DNA from: Deltaproteobacteria bacterium
GTDB lineage: Bacteria > Bdellovibrionota_C > UBA2361 > SZUA-149 > JAITKM01
DNA length: 15,293 nucleotides
Direction of reading: 5' to 3'
Assembly (NCBI GenBank): GCA_031278395.1
Contig: JAITKM010000063.1
Span: forward strand, 1-15,293
Part shown: piece after piece, positions 1-7,930 of the stretch
Layout of the letters: every line of letters begins with the position of its first letter
Position numbering within the stretch: the first letter of the stretch is position 1
Translations under genes and position numbers: made by a program
The notes under the pieces: model-generated
Seen by the model: the letters and a program-made list of their open reading frames with translations, nothing else
The model's database searches: none
What the model was told of the DNA's origin: nothing

Positions 1-161
1 CTAAAATTTGTGTTTGCTTGTGTGCAAGCACAGTGAAATTTACAACTTTAATGCTGATAGGAAATTGTTTTCTTATCCATTCAGAAATCAATTTCGGTGG
101 AATTAGAAAAAAATATTAGAAAAAGAATGGTTGGAGATTAAATATTACATCTTTGTTACAA
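1..161. repeat. left arm of a long inverted repeat (flagellin-leader copy)
   Basis: The reverse complement of this stretch matches 15066-15226 at 159 of 161 positions by hand alignment, with no gaps. The mismatches are near positions 53 and 120. Similarity stops at 161: the next bases (ATGCG and a G tract) have no counterpart beside the right arm. The left limit is not seen because the arm runs off the window. On the right the arm is the upstream leader of a flagellin-like gene. The same leader here, pointing left on the minus strand, suggests a second gene of that kind just outside the window (inference). Confidence 0.93.
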
Positions 162-165
162 ATGC

Positions 166-174
166 GGGGGGGGG
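166..174. repeat. poly-G tract (9 G)
   Basis: Nine consecutive G lie 4 bases inside the end of the left inverted-repeat arm and 16 bases past the feoB stop codon. Such a run is rare in a window this AT-rich. It is absent next to the right arm. Homopolymer G runs slip readily during replication and are also prone to sequencing error. It lies in no reading frame that I can support. Confidence 0.8.
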
Positions 175-190
175 AATTGAGGTTTATTTT

Positions 191-2419
191 TTAATAATTA
201 TGGCATTTATTGCAGCCGGCACATTTATTTTTCCTGTTTTTATGTCTAAAAATTGTAAATAAAATTATACCTATTATAAATAGGGCTGCAATCAAGTTGA
301 TTAAATTTATTTCTGTCAGCCATGAGCCTAGTTGATAGACCAAAAAACTTACAATCCAGGCCGTTACAAACCAAAAAGCTATCACCAAACAGGTTAATTT
401 AGCACTCTGTAGTTCCGAGCGCGCGGTTGCTACGGCAGCAAAACAAGGAATAACTAAGAGATTAAACACTATAAACGAGATAGCAGTTAGGGGCGAGAAT
501 ACCGAATTTGCTACCAGCGCTGCTGTTACGGATTCTTCATTGCTGTAGGTGTCGTCTTCTGCGCCGTATCCCTGAGCCTGATAAAGCACTCCCATAGTTG
601 AAACAACCGCCTCTTTGGCAAGCAACCCAGTGAGGATAGCTACAATTAATTTCCAGCTGTCAGGAGTTTCGGTAAATCCCAGCGGGACAAAAATCCATTT
701 AACAGTGTCGCCGAAGATTTTCAAAATACACGAATCGCTGTTTGTAGAAACTAGGCTCAAGTTCTGGTCGAAATTCTGCAAAAACCAAATAATTAAAGTT
801 GATGCGGCTATGACTGTTGTAACAGTAGTTAAAAATCCTTTCAGTTTTTCCCATAACTGAAAGGCGATGCTTTTTAGGCGAGGATAACGATAGGTAGGCA
901 ATTCTAGAATAAAATCCGATTTAATGCCTCTGAACACGGTTTTTTTAAGTAGGACAGCGCTAATAATCGCCACTACGATGCCGGTTATGTAAATACAAAA
1001 TATTACGAAATCAGCATGATACTTAAAGACAGTAGGAACAATAGTTGCCCAGATAACCATTTTTGCTCCACACGAAAAAAACGGTATAAGCATGAGCGTC
1101 ATTCGTTTTTCTTGGAGATTTTCTAAAGTTCGCGTGCCCATCATGGCTGGAATTGAGCAACCAAACCCCATTAGCATGGGTATTACTGCTTTGCCGGACA
1201 AGCCAAAACGTTTTAATGCTCGATCAAGAATAAAGGCTATACGCGACATGTAGCCGCTGTCTTCGAGTAGTGACAGTGACAGGAAAAGCAAAAGTATTTG
1301 CGGCAAAAACGTTAAAACCGAACAAACACCAGTTAATAGTCCGTCCACAATTGCACCTTTTGCCCAAGTGGCAGCGCCGGCGTTTTCGAAAAACAAACCA
1401 GTTTGTTTGGTGGCAAGCTCTTGAAAATCCTCCAGGTAGCTTTTTAATAGGACGCCCGGACTTTCAAGACCGCTTTGGATAATTCCAAAACTTTCCAGAA
1501 ATAAAAAATCTCTTGAAAAAATAATGTGGAAAATCAAAAACATTAGAGCTAGAAAAACAGGCAAGCCCCATATACGATGGGTTAAAATTCGGTCAATTTT
1601 TTCTGAATTTACGGCTCCTGAATTTTTAAACCTTTGGACAACTGTGGGTTTAATCTCGTTAGTAATGAATTTATAGCGCAAATCGGCAATTTCGGCTTCG
1701 TAGTCAAAAGTTTTTTTATTTGTTTCGTATTCTAATTTAAGATTTTGAATACTGGCAGAAAGTGCAACATCGTGCATCAGTTCAATGGAGTCGTTTTCGA
1801 GAAGTTTAATAGCGTGAAATACAGGATGTTTAATTTGGTGTTTGTGAACGAGTTGCAACGCTTTTTTATACTGCGGGGCAAGATCCGTATTTGACAGAAA
1901 CGACGAACCTTGGCGTGGTGTTTTCGCATATTCGACGCACTTGCGCATTAGCAACTTAACATTACCGGATTTTAGTGCGCTGACAGGCACAACCGGAACG
2001 CCGAGTTTTTGCGCTAAAATTTCAGAATCAATAATCGAGCCCTCTTGTTCAATGAGGTCTATCATGTTTAGTGCCACTACGACAGGCAGGTCCATTTCTA
2101 GTAATTGCGTGGTGAGGTATAGGTTGCGTTCAAGGTTGGTGCTATCGACAATATTGATAATCAAGTCTGGTTTTTCGTCCATAATAAATTGGCGCGCAAT
2201 AACTTCTTCGGGGGTATAGGGCGAAAGGGAATATATGCCTGGCAAGTCGACAATAGTGATTTTTTCGCTAGTTTTATCGTTGTTTTTAAGTTTATAGACA
2301 CCTTCTTTTTTATCAACTGTTACGCCAGGCCAGTTGCCAACCTTAGCGTTGCTGCCAGTCAAAGAGTTGAACAGAGTAGTTTTGCCGCTGTTTGGATTGC
2401 CCGTTATTACAAATCTCAT
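191..2419 (-). CDS. feoB: ferrous iron transport protein B
   Basis: FeoB is an inner-membrane Fe(II) importer with an N-terminal GTPase domain. At 742 residues the length is normal for the family. The G motifs are present: G1 GNPNSGKT (7-14), G3 DLPG (58-61), G4 NMID (118-121) and G5 SALK (147-150). After the helical spacer, roughly the last 450 residues hold many hydrophobic segments and the two conserved cysteine gate regions, here reading GFGCSIPA and PFFSCGAK. The C-terminal tail is basic and cysteine-rich (CAGCNKCH), as in many FeoB proteins that lack a FeoC. The start overlaps the feoA stop by 4 bp (ATGA), so translation is probably coupled in one feoAB operon. No hairpin terminator is evident downstream before the G tract and repeat arm. 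Confidence 0.97.
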   Translation of the reverse strand: MRFVITGNPNSGKTTLFNSLTGSNAKVGNWPGVTVDKKEGVYKLKNNDKTSEKITIVDLPGIYSLSPYTPEEVIARQFIMDEKPDLIINIVDSTNLERNLYLTTQLLEMDLPVVVALNMIDLIEQEGSIIDSEILAQKLGVPVVPVSALKSGNVKLLMRKCVEYAKTPRQGSSFLSNTDLAPQYKKALQLVHKHQIKHPVFHAIKLLENDSIELMHDVALSASIQNLKLEYETNKKTFDYEAEIADLRYKFITNEIKPTVVQRFKNSGAVNSEKIDRILTHRIWGLPVFLALMFLIFHIIFSRDFLFLESFGIIQSGLESPGVLLKSYLEDFQELATKQTGLFFENAGAATWAKGAIVDGLLTGVCSVLTFLPQILLLFLSLSLLEDSGYMSRIAFILDRALKRFGLSGKAVIPMLMGFGCSIPAMMGTRTLENLQEKRMTLMLIPFFSCGAKMVIWATIVPTVFKYHADFVIFCIYITGIVVAIISAVLLKKTVFRGIKSDFILELPTYRYPRLKSIAFQLWEKLKGFLTTVTTVIAASTLIIWFLQNFDQNLSLVSTNSDSCILKIFGDTVKWIFVPLGFTETPDSWKLIVAILTGLLAKEAVVSTMGVLYQAQGYGAEDDTYSNEESVTAALVANSVFSPLTAISFIVFNLLVIPCFAAVATARSELQSAKLTCLVIAFWFVTAWIVSFLVYQLGSWLTEINLINLIAALFIIGIILFTIFRHKNRKNKCAGCNKCHNY

Positions 2420-2658
2420 GGCTTTAGTTCCATTTTCATTAAGACTGCTTGGGCTTCGCTTTTTCTGATTGCTAATACGTATCCTCGCAATTTGATTTCT
2501 ATTGGGTCGCCAAGTGGAGCAAATTTGTTAAAAGTAATTTTTGTTCCGGGAGTTATTCCCATGTCCAACAGTCGGCGACGCAGCGGTCCGAGAACTGTTA
2601 ACTTTTCAACTATTCCAGTTTCTCCCGGCTTAAATTCTCCTAGTAATTTATTTTTCAT
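2416..2658 (-). CDS. feoA: ferrous iron transport protein A (SH3-like)
   Basis: FeoA is a small cytoplasmic SH3-fold protein thought to support FeoB. This 80-residue protein has the family pattern: a basic start, the segment GETGIVEKL near residues 12-20, then LRRRLLDMGITPGTKI, and a C-terminal EIKLRGYVLAIRKSEA stretch. Its TGA stop overlaps the feoB ATG. It is the first gene of the minus-strand feoAB operon, so the operon promoter should lie in 2659-2991. I did not find a convincing Fur or DtxR operator there. Confidence 0.95.
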   Translation of the reverse strand: MKNKLLGEFKPGETGIVEKLTVLGPLRRRLLDMGITPGTKITFNKFAPLGDPIEIKLRGYVLAIRKSEAQAVLMKMELKP

Positions 2659-2991
2659 ATTACAAAAATTTAGAAAATTATCTTTTGAAATTACCTCAAA
2701 CCGAGCCCTTCGGATTAATCTAAAATTAGCAGGTATAATGTGTTATTTTTTAGATAATTAGTCCAGTAAAGTGCCGCAATTTTCTATAATTAGGACAGTT
2801 TGTCAATATTTGATAACTGTTCAAGTATTGATAGTTATAACGGTTTAGCTTTGCTAGGTTAGTAGTTGGGAAAAATAACGTCAATTGTAATTACAACAAG
2901 TAATTTGTAAAAACAATCAACCCGGTGTCAATTAGTATATCAAACAGTAATTTGTTATACTAAACTCAAAAATTCTTAATTCAAGGAAACT
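2659..2991. promoter_or_regulatory. divergent intergenic region of feoAB and the metallopeptidase gene
   Basis: This 333-bp region has no supportable gene and separates two divergent units, so it should hold both promoters. Visible structure: a perfect 12-bp palindrome TTGTAATTACAA (2885-2896); a direct repeat AGTAATTTGT at 2899-2908 and 2946-2955; and ATAACT (2813-2818) facing AGTTAT (2833-2838) as an inverted pair. For the plus-strand gene, TATACT (2956-2961) is a fair -10, touching the second AGTAATTTGT copy, with a weak -35 TTAGTA (2932-2937). On the minus strand, TTGACA motifs occur but none is paired with a strong -10 at 17 bp. Any operator role is inference. Confidence 0.4.
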
Positions 2992-4170
2992 ATGCGAAAA
3001 TTACTTAAAGTCATTAAGGCAATTCTTATTATTATCGTGGTGCTGGTGGGATTGGTGTATGGGATAGTTTTTGTCTGCCATAAGTTTTTATTTAAGGAGC
3101 AAACAGCCACGACTCCGACAATCGCGCCTGCTCAAAATAATGAGTTTATTTTTGGCATCCAAGGGCACTCCCAGCCACAAACTATGGATGAGTATATTGC
3201 GCTTTTAGCGGAACAAGTAAAAAATTATCAACGGGTCGCACCGACACTTTGGTTTAACAACGCCCTAATTAGCCGGACACTGATCGTGGAAGCGCTTGAT
3301 AGTGGCAAGTTTTGGCGCATCACGCCGAATGGAGAAGTAAGTTCTTTATCGCGCCAAGAAGTGTTGGACCGCGGCATTAAGCGCGTCGTATATGCTGGCG
3401 GATTTAGTGAATTTGACGGCGGCATGTATCTAGTTGTATCGGATGAATACTTGCATAATGTCCTTTTGTATCAGCAATATCTGCATCTAGGGACCTACGA
3501 CCCATTCATTACTTTTGTTCACGAGGATTTTCATGGCGCCGAGCAGGGGAAGTGGGCAAAAATGAAGGACATCGCAAATACTGCGCGCAACGAATTTCTG
3601 GAGAACATCCCAGCCAGAGCAAAACGTGATTTACTCCAGCGCCAGTTATTGCAGGCGATTGCCACTCCTGGTAACAAGGCTTTAATTCTAGAAGCCTTAG
3701 CGACATATGAAGATTACAAAGTTCAGTTTCCGGATGACTTTAAAAACTCATTTTTTGGCGATCGAATCGAAGGCACAGCTTATTACTACGAGTTAATTGC
3801 TAGCCTCTATTCGGCTTACCCAGACAAAATAAAAACTAAAGACGACTTGAACCGCGCTCTGGCTTTGCTCGCCACCCGTGACGACATTTACGTTACGCAC
3901 GGGCTGGTGGTAGAGGGTTACAGCGTGGGGGGATTCGCTTGTATCCTCCTAGATAGATTTGAAGAGGATTGGCAAAGCAGATTAATGGCAGACGCCGAGT
4001 TGACCCCAATCGAGATGTTACGAGCTCACTTTGCCACGGAAACCATACCCGCCCCCCGCCAACTAACGTCGGCGGAACTCAACGCAGTTGGCGAGGTAAT
4101 CAGCGCCTCTTCAGAGGTTATAGATGGTCGCGCTCGCTTATTTACCATGCTCTACCAACTTTTATTTTGA
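2992..4170 (+). CDS. membrane-anchored HExxH metallopeptidase-like protein
   Basis: This is a 392-residue protein of unrecognised family. A basic N-terminus is followed by a hydrophobic segment (about 10-29) with no clear signal-peptidase site, suggesting one membrane anchor with the rest outside the cytoplasm. HEDFH (177-181) fits the zinc-binding HExxH motif. RIEGTAYYYE (258-267) offers Glu260 as a possible third ligand, as in gluzincins. The start has an AAGGA ribosome-binding site about 6 bases upstream. Codon and base composition differ from its neighbours: the line 3841-3900 is 35/60 G+C by hand count. The 3' end abuts a truncated beta-barrel gene, so the C-terminus may not be original. 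Enzymatic activity and substrate are unknown; the zinc-protein call rests on the motif alone. Confidence 0.75.
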   Translation: MRKLLKVIKAILIIIVVLVGLVYGIVFVCHKFLFKEQTATTPTIAPAQNNEFIFGIQGHSQPQTMDEYIALLAEQVKNYQRVAPTLWFNNALISRTLIVEALDSGKFWRITPNGEVSSLSRQEVLDRGIKRVVYAGGFSEFDGGMYLVVSDEYLHNVLLYQQYLHLGTYDPFITFVHEDFHGAEQGKWAKMKDIANTARNEFLENIPARAKRDLLQRQLLQAIATPGNKALILEALATYEDYKVQFPDDFKNSFFGDRIEGTAYYYELIASLYSAYPDKIKTKDDLNRALALLATRDDIYVTHGLVVEGYSVGGFACILLDRFEEDWQSRLMADAELTPIEMLRAHFATETIPAPRQLTSAELNAVGEVISASSEVIDGRARLFTMLYQLLF

Positions 4171-4730
4171 GCACCCACCTCTTAAAAAATTGGAGTTCGC
4201 ATTATGAATTTGTCGATGATATCAAGGCAAGTGGTGAAGATTTTATTACTTCAGGAAGAATAGGAACAACATTTTCTGGAAAAACAGCATTAGGTATTTC
4301 TTATTTAAATAACAACCAACTTATTGGATTACGAACAGAAGCCGAAATTGGTTACAGCAGTGGAGCAAAACGAGATCTAGATTTTGGATTGGCTGATTTA
4401 AAAATTAAAGCTGATGCTACAACATTTATGGTAAATCAATATGTAGATTTTAAAACTGGATCTATTGTTACACCATATGTAGGATTTGGTATTGGTGCGG
4501 CAGTGGTGGACGTTAAAGCATCTATAGAGGATTATGGTTCTTTGTCTAAGTCAGAAACAAATTTTGCTTTTGACGCAGGTGTTGGTTTGGGCGTAGCAGT
4601 TACTGATAATGTTACCTTAGATGTTGGGTATCGCTACAATAATTTGGGTAGCCTTAATATTGATGACGAGTTAAGCAAGGCTAAAATTGATTCACACGAG
4701 TTCTTAGCAGGAGTGCGTTTTAACTTTTAA
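4171..4730 (+). pseudogene. 5'-truncated outer-membrane beta-barrel protein (opacity/Msp4-like)
   Basis: About 185 codons encode a typical eight-strand barrel with alternating residues: segments such as GRIGTTFSG, LIGLRTEAEIGYSSG, YVGFGIGAAVV, NVTLDVGYRYNNLG, and a C-terminal FLAGVRFNF ending in Phe, the usual barrel signature. The signal peptide and probably the first strand are missing. Upstream in this frame the codons run into the metallopeptidase gene read out of frame and make no sense as an OMP. There is no in-frame ATG with a ribosome-binding site at the junction. The ATG at 4204 is in another frame and stops after 19 codons. Composition drops sharply (4381-4440 is 16/60 G+C by hand count). 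It is best read as a gene fragment left by a rearrangement, or as a misassembly. If it were intact it would sit in the outer membrane. Confidence 0.7.
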
Positions 4731-4759
4731 TTTTATTAGCGTGCCTGTTTTTTATATAA

Positions 4760-4822
4760 AAAACACAGAGGATACAGAGAGTTTTTATTCCTATCTTTAT
4801 TTGTGAACTCTGTGTTTTTTGT
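4760..4822. repeat. dispersed palindromic repeat, copy A (CACAGAG/CTCTGTG)
   Basis: A 13-bp perfect stem, AAAAAACACAGAG (4760-4772) with CTCTGTGTTTTTT (4810-4822), encloses about 37 bases. It aligns over its whole length with a second copy at 13194-13255, sharing internal TTTTTATT and TTTGTGA blocks. The right arm ends in T-rich sequence, so as RNA it could work as a terminator for the reading frame that ends at 4730. The family resembles a miniature or REP-type intergenic repeat. Confidence 0.8.
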
Positions 4823-5152
4823 TTCCTAAGGATGGGGTGAGGGAGCAAGTTTTAAATTTTACAAGCTACTAGGTTCCCCTTGAGGAGAAATATTTTAAAG
4901 CTGCTTTATAAAATAGGAATTAAAGATTATCACGAATTGTTAAACCCCTTACTACTCCCTACCAAAGTCAAAGGACGGATAGAGTTAGTTATGTGCTTGT
5001 AAGATTAGTTTATTATACTAACTTATTGATTTTTTAAATTAAATTAGTGCAAATAACATAAATTAATTAAAAAAAGTTGATTTATGCCTATACTTTATAA
5101 TATGTGCGGTGAGCTAAAAAAGTAAAATATAAATTATTATAAAGGAAATTGG
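4823..5152. promoter_or_regulatory. topA upstream region with a possible coding remnant
   Basis: No intact gene is seen. A plus-strand reading frame without a start (about 4874-5002, stop TAA at 5000-5002) reads like protein, including the piece DYHELLNPLLLPTKVKGRIE. It may be a remnant of a displaced gene; I do not recognise it. For topA, TATAAT at 5096-5101 is a perfect -10 hexamer. The nearest -35-like TTGATT (5077-5082) is only 13 bp away, so the promoter is uncertain. AAAGGA at 5141-5146 is the topA ribosome-binding site, 6 bases before the ATG. Confidence 0.35.
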
Positions 5153-7816
5153 ATGTCAGAAAAAACGTTAGTCATTGTAGAGTCTCCAACAAAGGCTAGA
5201 ACAATTGCTAAATTCTTAGGGAAAGATTTTGTTATTAAAGCTTCAAATGGTCATATTCGCGACTTACCTAGCAAAGCAGACGAAATACCTGCTAATATAA
5301 AAAAAGAAAAATGGTCGCGGCTAGGGGTTAATGTTGAAAAAGACTTTGAACCAATCTATGTTATTCCAGCCTCAAAAAAAGCCCAAGTCAAAGCTTTGCA
5401 AGATGCCATAAAATCAGCTGATATGTTATATCTTGCCACTGACGAAGACCGCGAAGGAGAGTCTATTAGTTGGCATTTGCTTGAGATTTTAAAACCAGAA
5501 AAATATAAAATTCCTTATCAACGTCTGGTCTTTCACGAAATTACTAAAGAAGCAATTAAGAAATCACTTGAAAAACCACGCCAAATTGATTTTGACCTCG
5601 TCTCAGCTCAAGAAACTAGACGAATCTTAGACCGACTTTATGGTTATGAAGTCAGCCCTTTGCTTTGGCAAAAAATAGCCCCTAAGCTTAGCGCAGGACG
5701 TGTGCAAAGCGTAGCCATGAAAATGCTAGTTGAACGAGAAAAAGAACGCATCGGTTTTATTAGTTCAAACTATTGGACTTTAAAAGTTAATTTAAATTCG
5801 TCTGCTAAAGAAGTTGATAGCGATTTTGTAGCGGAATTGTTTTCAGTTGTCGACAAACGCGTAGCCCTAGGCAAAGATTTTGACCCTAGCACCGGCAAGC
5901 TAATTCATCCCGATAAAGTTATTGCCTTTGATAAACTGGGAATTACCGAATTGCTGGAACGTTTAAAAGCCAAACCAGCTATAGTTTCAGCTGTCGAAGA
6001 AAAATCTTACACCTCAAAACCGCTAGCTCCGTTTATAACTAGCTCCTTACAACAAGAAGCTAATACTAAACTGCATTATTCGGCAAAACGCACAATGACA
6101 GTTGCTCAACGGCTTTATGAAAATGGTTTAATTACCTACATGAGAACAGACTCGACAACTTTATCAGAGCAAGCAATTAATGCAGCTAGAACTTTAATTC
6201 AACATGAATATGGAGCGGAGTATTTGCCCGCAACGCCTCGTGTTTATGCCACACGAGTAAAAAATGCCCAAGAAGCCCATGAGGCAATTCGTCCAGCTGG
6301 AGAAGTTTTTGTCCCAATTAGCGAAGTTACAAACCGCCTAGGCGATGAAGCTGGACGACTATATGAATTAATTTGGAAGCGGACTGTTGCCTCGCAAATG
6401 CAAGACGCCAAAGGCACGCAGATTGCGGTAACTATTGATATTGAAGATGCCAAATTTAAAGCAACTGGCAAAACAATTGAGTTTCCTGGATATTTACGAG
6501 CATATGTCGAAGGTTCAGAAGACCCTGAAGCAGACTTACAAGATCAAGAGCGAATTTTACCTAAACTTAGCGAAAAACAAGAATTAGTAGTTAAGGGGTT
6601 TAATGTGTTGGATAAGAATACCCAACCACCAGCTCGTTATTCAGAGGGAAGTTTAATTAAAGAGCTTGAGAAAAAAGGTATTGGGCGACCTAGCACCTGG
6701 GCGACTGTTCTGGATACTGTGCTAAGCCGGGGTTATGCCTTTAAAAAAGGGAATGCAGTTTTACCAACTTGGACAGCGTTTGCTGTGTTAAATTTATTGG
6801 AACAGCATTTTCATGACTTGGTGAACTATGAGTTTACAGCTAACCTTGAAGACGATTTGGATAATATTTCGCGAGGCGAGGCAAAATCACTAAAATATTT
6901 GCAGGACTTTTATTTTGGCGGAAAACATACCGGGCTTAAAACTTTGTTAGAGTCTGGAAAAAACGGAATTAATCCACGTGAGGTGTGCGGCATAAAAATC
7001 GGAGAGACTACGGCGGGACAGGTGGTTGAAGTGCGAATTGGAAAATTTGGAGCCTATCTGACTAATGGCGAAAAGAACGCCAGCTTGCCGAGTGAAATGG
7101 CGCCGGATGAATTAACTCTTGAAAAAGCCGAGGAGATTTTAAATACAGCCAAACCAGTGCCAGAAAGTTTGGGCGTTGATCCAGAGAGTAATTTGCCAGT
7201 TTATTTAAAAACTGGACCATATGGCTATTATGTTCAGCTTGGAGAAAATAGAGATAAAAAAAATAAACCTAAGATGGCCTCCTTAATGCCGAACATGTCG
7301 CCAGAAAACCTAACCTTAGAGGAGGCTTTAAAGTTATTTGCTTTACCACGAGTGTTGGGGAAACATCCTCAAACTGGTGAAGAGGTTATTGCAACTCGTG
7401 GGCGTTTTGGACCATATGTACAGTGCGGCAAAGAAAATAGGTCGTTTAAATATGAGATGTATTCGCCGCTAGATATTAAGTTAGAACAGGCGTTGGAATT
7501 GTTGGCACAAGAGAAAAATACTAGGCGTGCGGTTAAGGAGCCAGAAACTTTAAGAGTTATTGGAAAAGTGCCAGCGCTGCAAGTTGTTGCAACAGCTACA
7601 AAATCAAAGAAAAAATCGTCGCCGCTAACTAGCGAGCTGATAATTGAACTTAAAAACGGACGCTATGGACCATATGTTACCGACGGAGAAATTAATGCTA
7701 CAGTGCAAAAAGATTTAGACTTAGAAAAAATTACTCTGGAGCAAGCCTTGAATCTACTTGACGAAAAGCGCGCTCGAGGGACAGTTAAGAAGCGTAAGCG
7801 TGGTGGTGGTGAATAA
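5153..7816 (+). CDS. topA: DNA topoisomerase I (type IA)
   Basis: TopA relaxes negative supercoils through a tyrosine-DNA link. This 887-residue protein begins with a Toprim domain: LVIVESPTKARTI with Glu10, and DEDREGE with Asp97, Asp99 and Glu101 as metal ligands. The active site GLITYMRTDST places the catalytic Tyr at 329. EKKGIGRPSTWA lies near the end of the catalytic core. After about residue 610 come at least four topoisomerase C-terminal repeats (for example GKFGAYLTNG, GPYGYYVQLG, GRFGPYVQCG, GRYGPYVTDG), and the tail is basic. No tetracysteine zinc fingers are present, unlike the E. coli enzyme. That layout and the segment GKDFDPSTGKL near 240-250 resemble cyanobacterial TopA. A good ribosome-binding site precedes the ATG. 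ilvE follows 114 bp downstream. Confidence 0.97.
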   Translation: MSEKTLVIVESPTKARTIAKFLGKDFVIKASNGHIRDLPSKADEIPANIKKEKWSRLGVNVEKDFEPIYVIPASKKAQVKALQDAIKSADMLYLATDEDREGESISWHLLEILKPEKYKIPYQRLVFHEITKEAIKKSLEKPRQIDFDLVSAQETRRILDRLYGYEVSPLLWQKIAPKLSAGRVQSVAMKMLVEREKERIGFISSNYWTLKVNLNSSAKEVDSDFVAELFSVVDKRVALGKDFDPSTGKLIHPDKVIAFDKLGITELLERLKAKPAIVSAVEEKSYTSKPLAPFITSSLQQEANTKLHYSAKRTMTVAQRLYENGLITYMRTDSTTLSEQAINAARTLIQHEYGAEYLPATPRVYATRVKNAQEAHEAIRPAGEVFVPISEVTNRLGDEAGRLYELIWKRTVASQMQDAKGTQIAVTIDIEDAKFKATGKTIEFPGYLRAYVEGSEDPEADLQDQERILPKLSEKQELVVKGFNVLDKNTQPPARYSEGSLIKELEKKGIGRPSTWATVLDTVLSRGYAFKKGNAVLPTWTAFAVLNLLEQHFHDLVNYEFTANLEDDLDNISRGEAKSLKYLQDFYFGGKHTGLKTLLESGKNGINPREVCGIKIGETTAGQVVEVRIGKFGAYLTNGEKNASLPSEMAPDELTLEKAEEILNTAKPVPESLGVDPESNLPVYLKTGPYGYYVQLGENRDKKNKPKMASLMPNMSPENLTLEEALKLFALPRVLGKHPQTGEEVIATRGRFGPYVQCGKENRSFKYEMYSPLDIKLEQALELLAQEKNTRRAVKEPETLRVIGKVPALQVVATATKSKKKSSPLTSELIIELKNGRYGPYVTDGEINATVQKDLDLEKITLEQALNLLDEKRARGTVKKRKRGGGE

Positions 7817-7930
7817 ATTATCTACTATTCTGTTTTTATGTAGCAAAAAATACGGAGTGGTAAATGGTAAGTTATAAGGACTAAACGGCTACAATAATAT
7901 TATTATCAACAAATTTTAGATATTAAAAAT

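Noticed and set aside
2659-2991. Fur or DtxR box controlling feoAB
   Set aside because: No sequence close to the known consensus could be identified by eye. The imperfect ATAACT/AGTTAT pair is too weak to name.
3969-4167. N-terminal part of the 253-codon plus-strand frame that continues into the barrel sequence
   Set aside because: It overlaps the metallopeptidase in another frame and is composed of low-complexity, Arg/Pro-rich shadow sequence with no signal peptide. Only the part after about 4171 looks like a real protein.
4204-4263. ATG with a GGAG motif 9 bases upstream as the start of the beta-barrel gene
   Set aside because: It is in a different frame from the barrel and meets a TAG after 19 codons.
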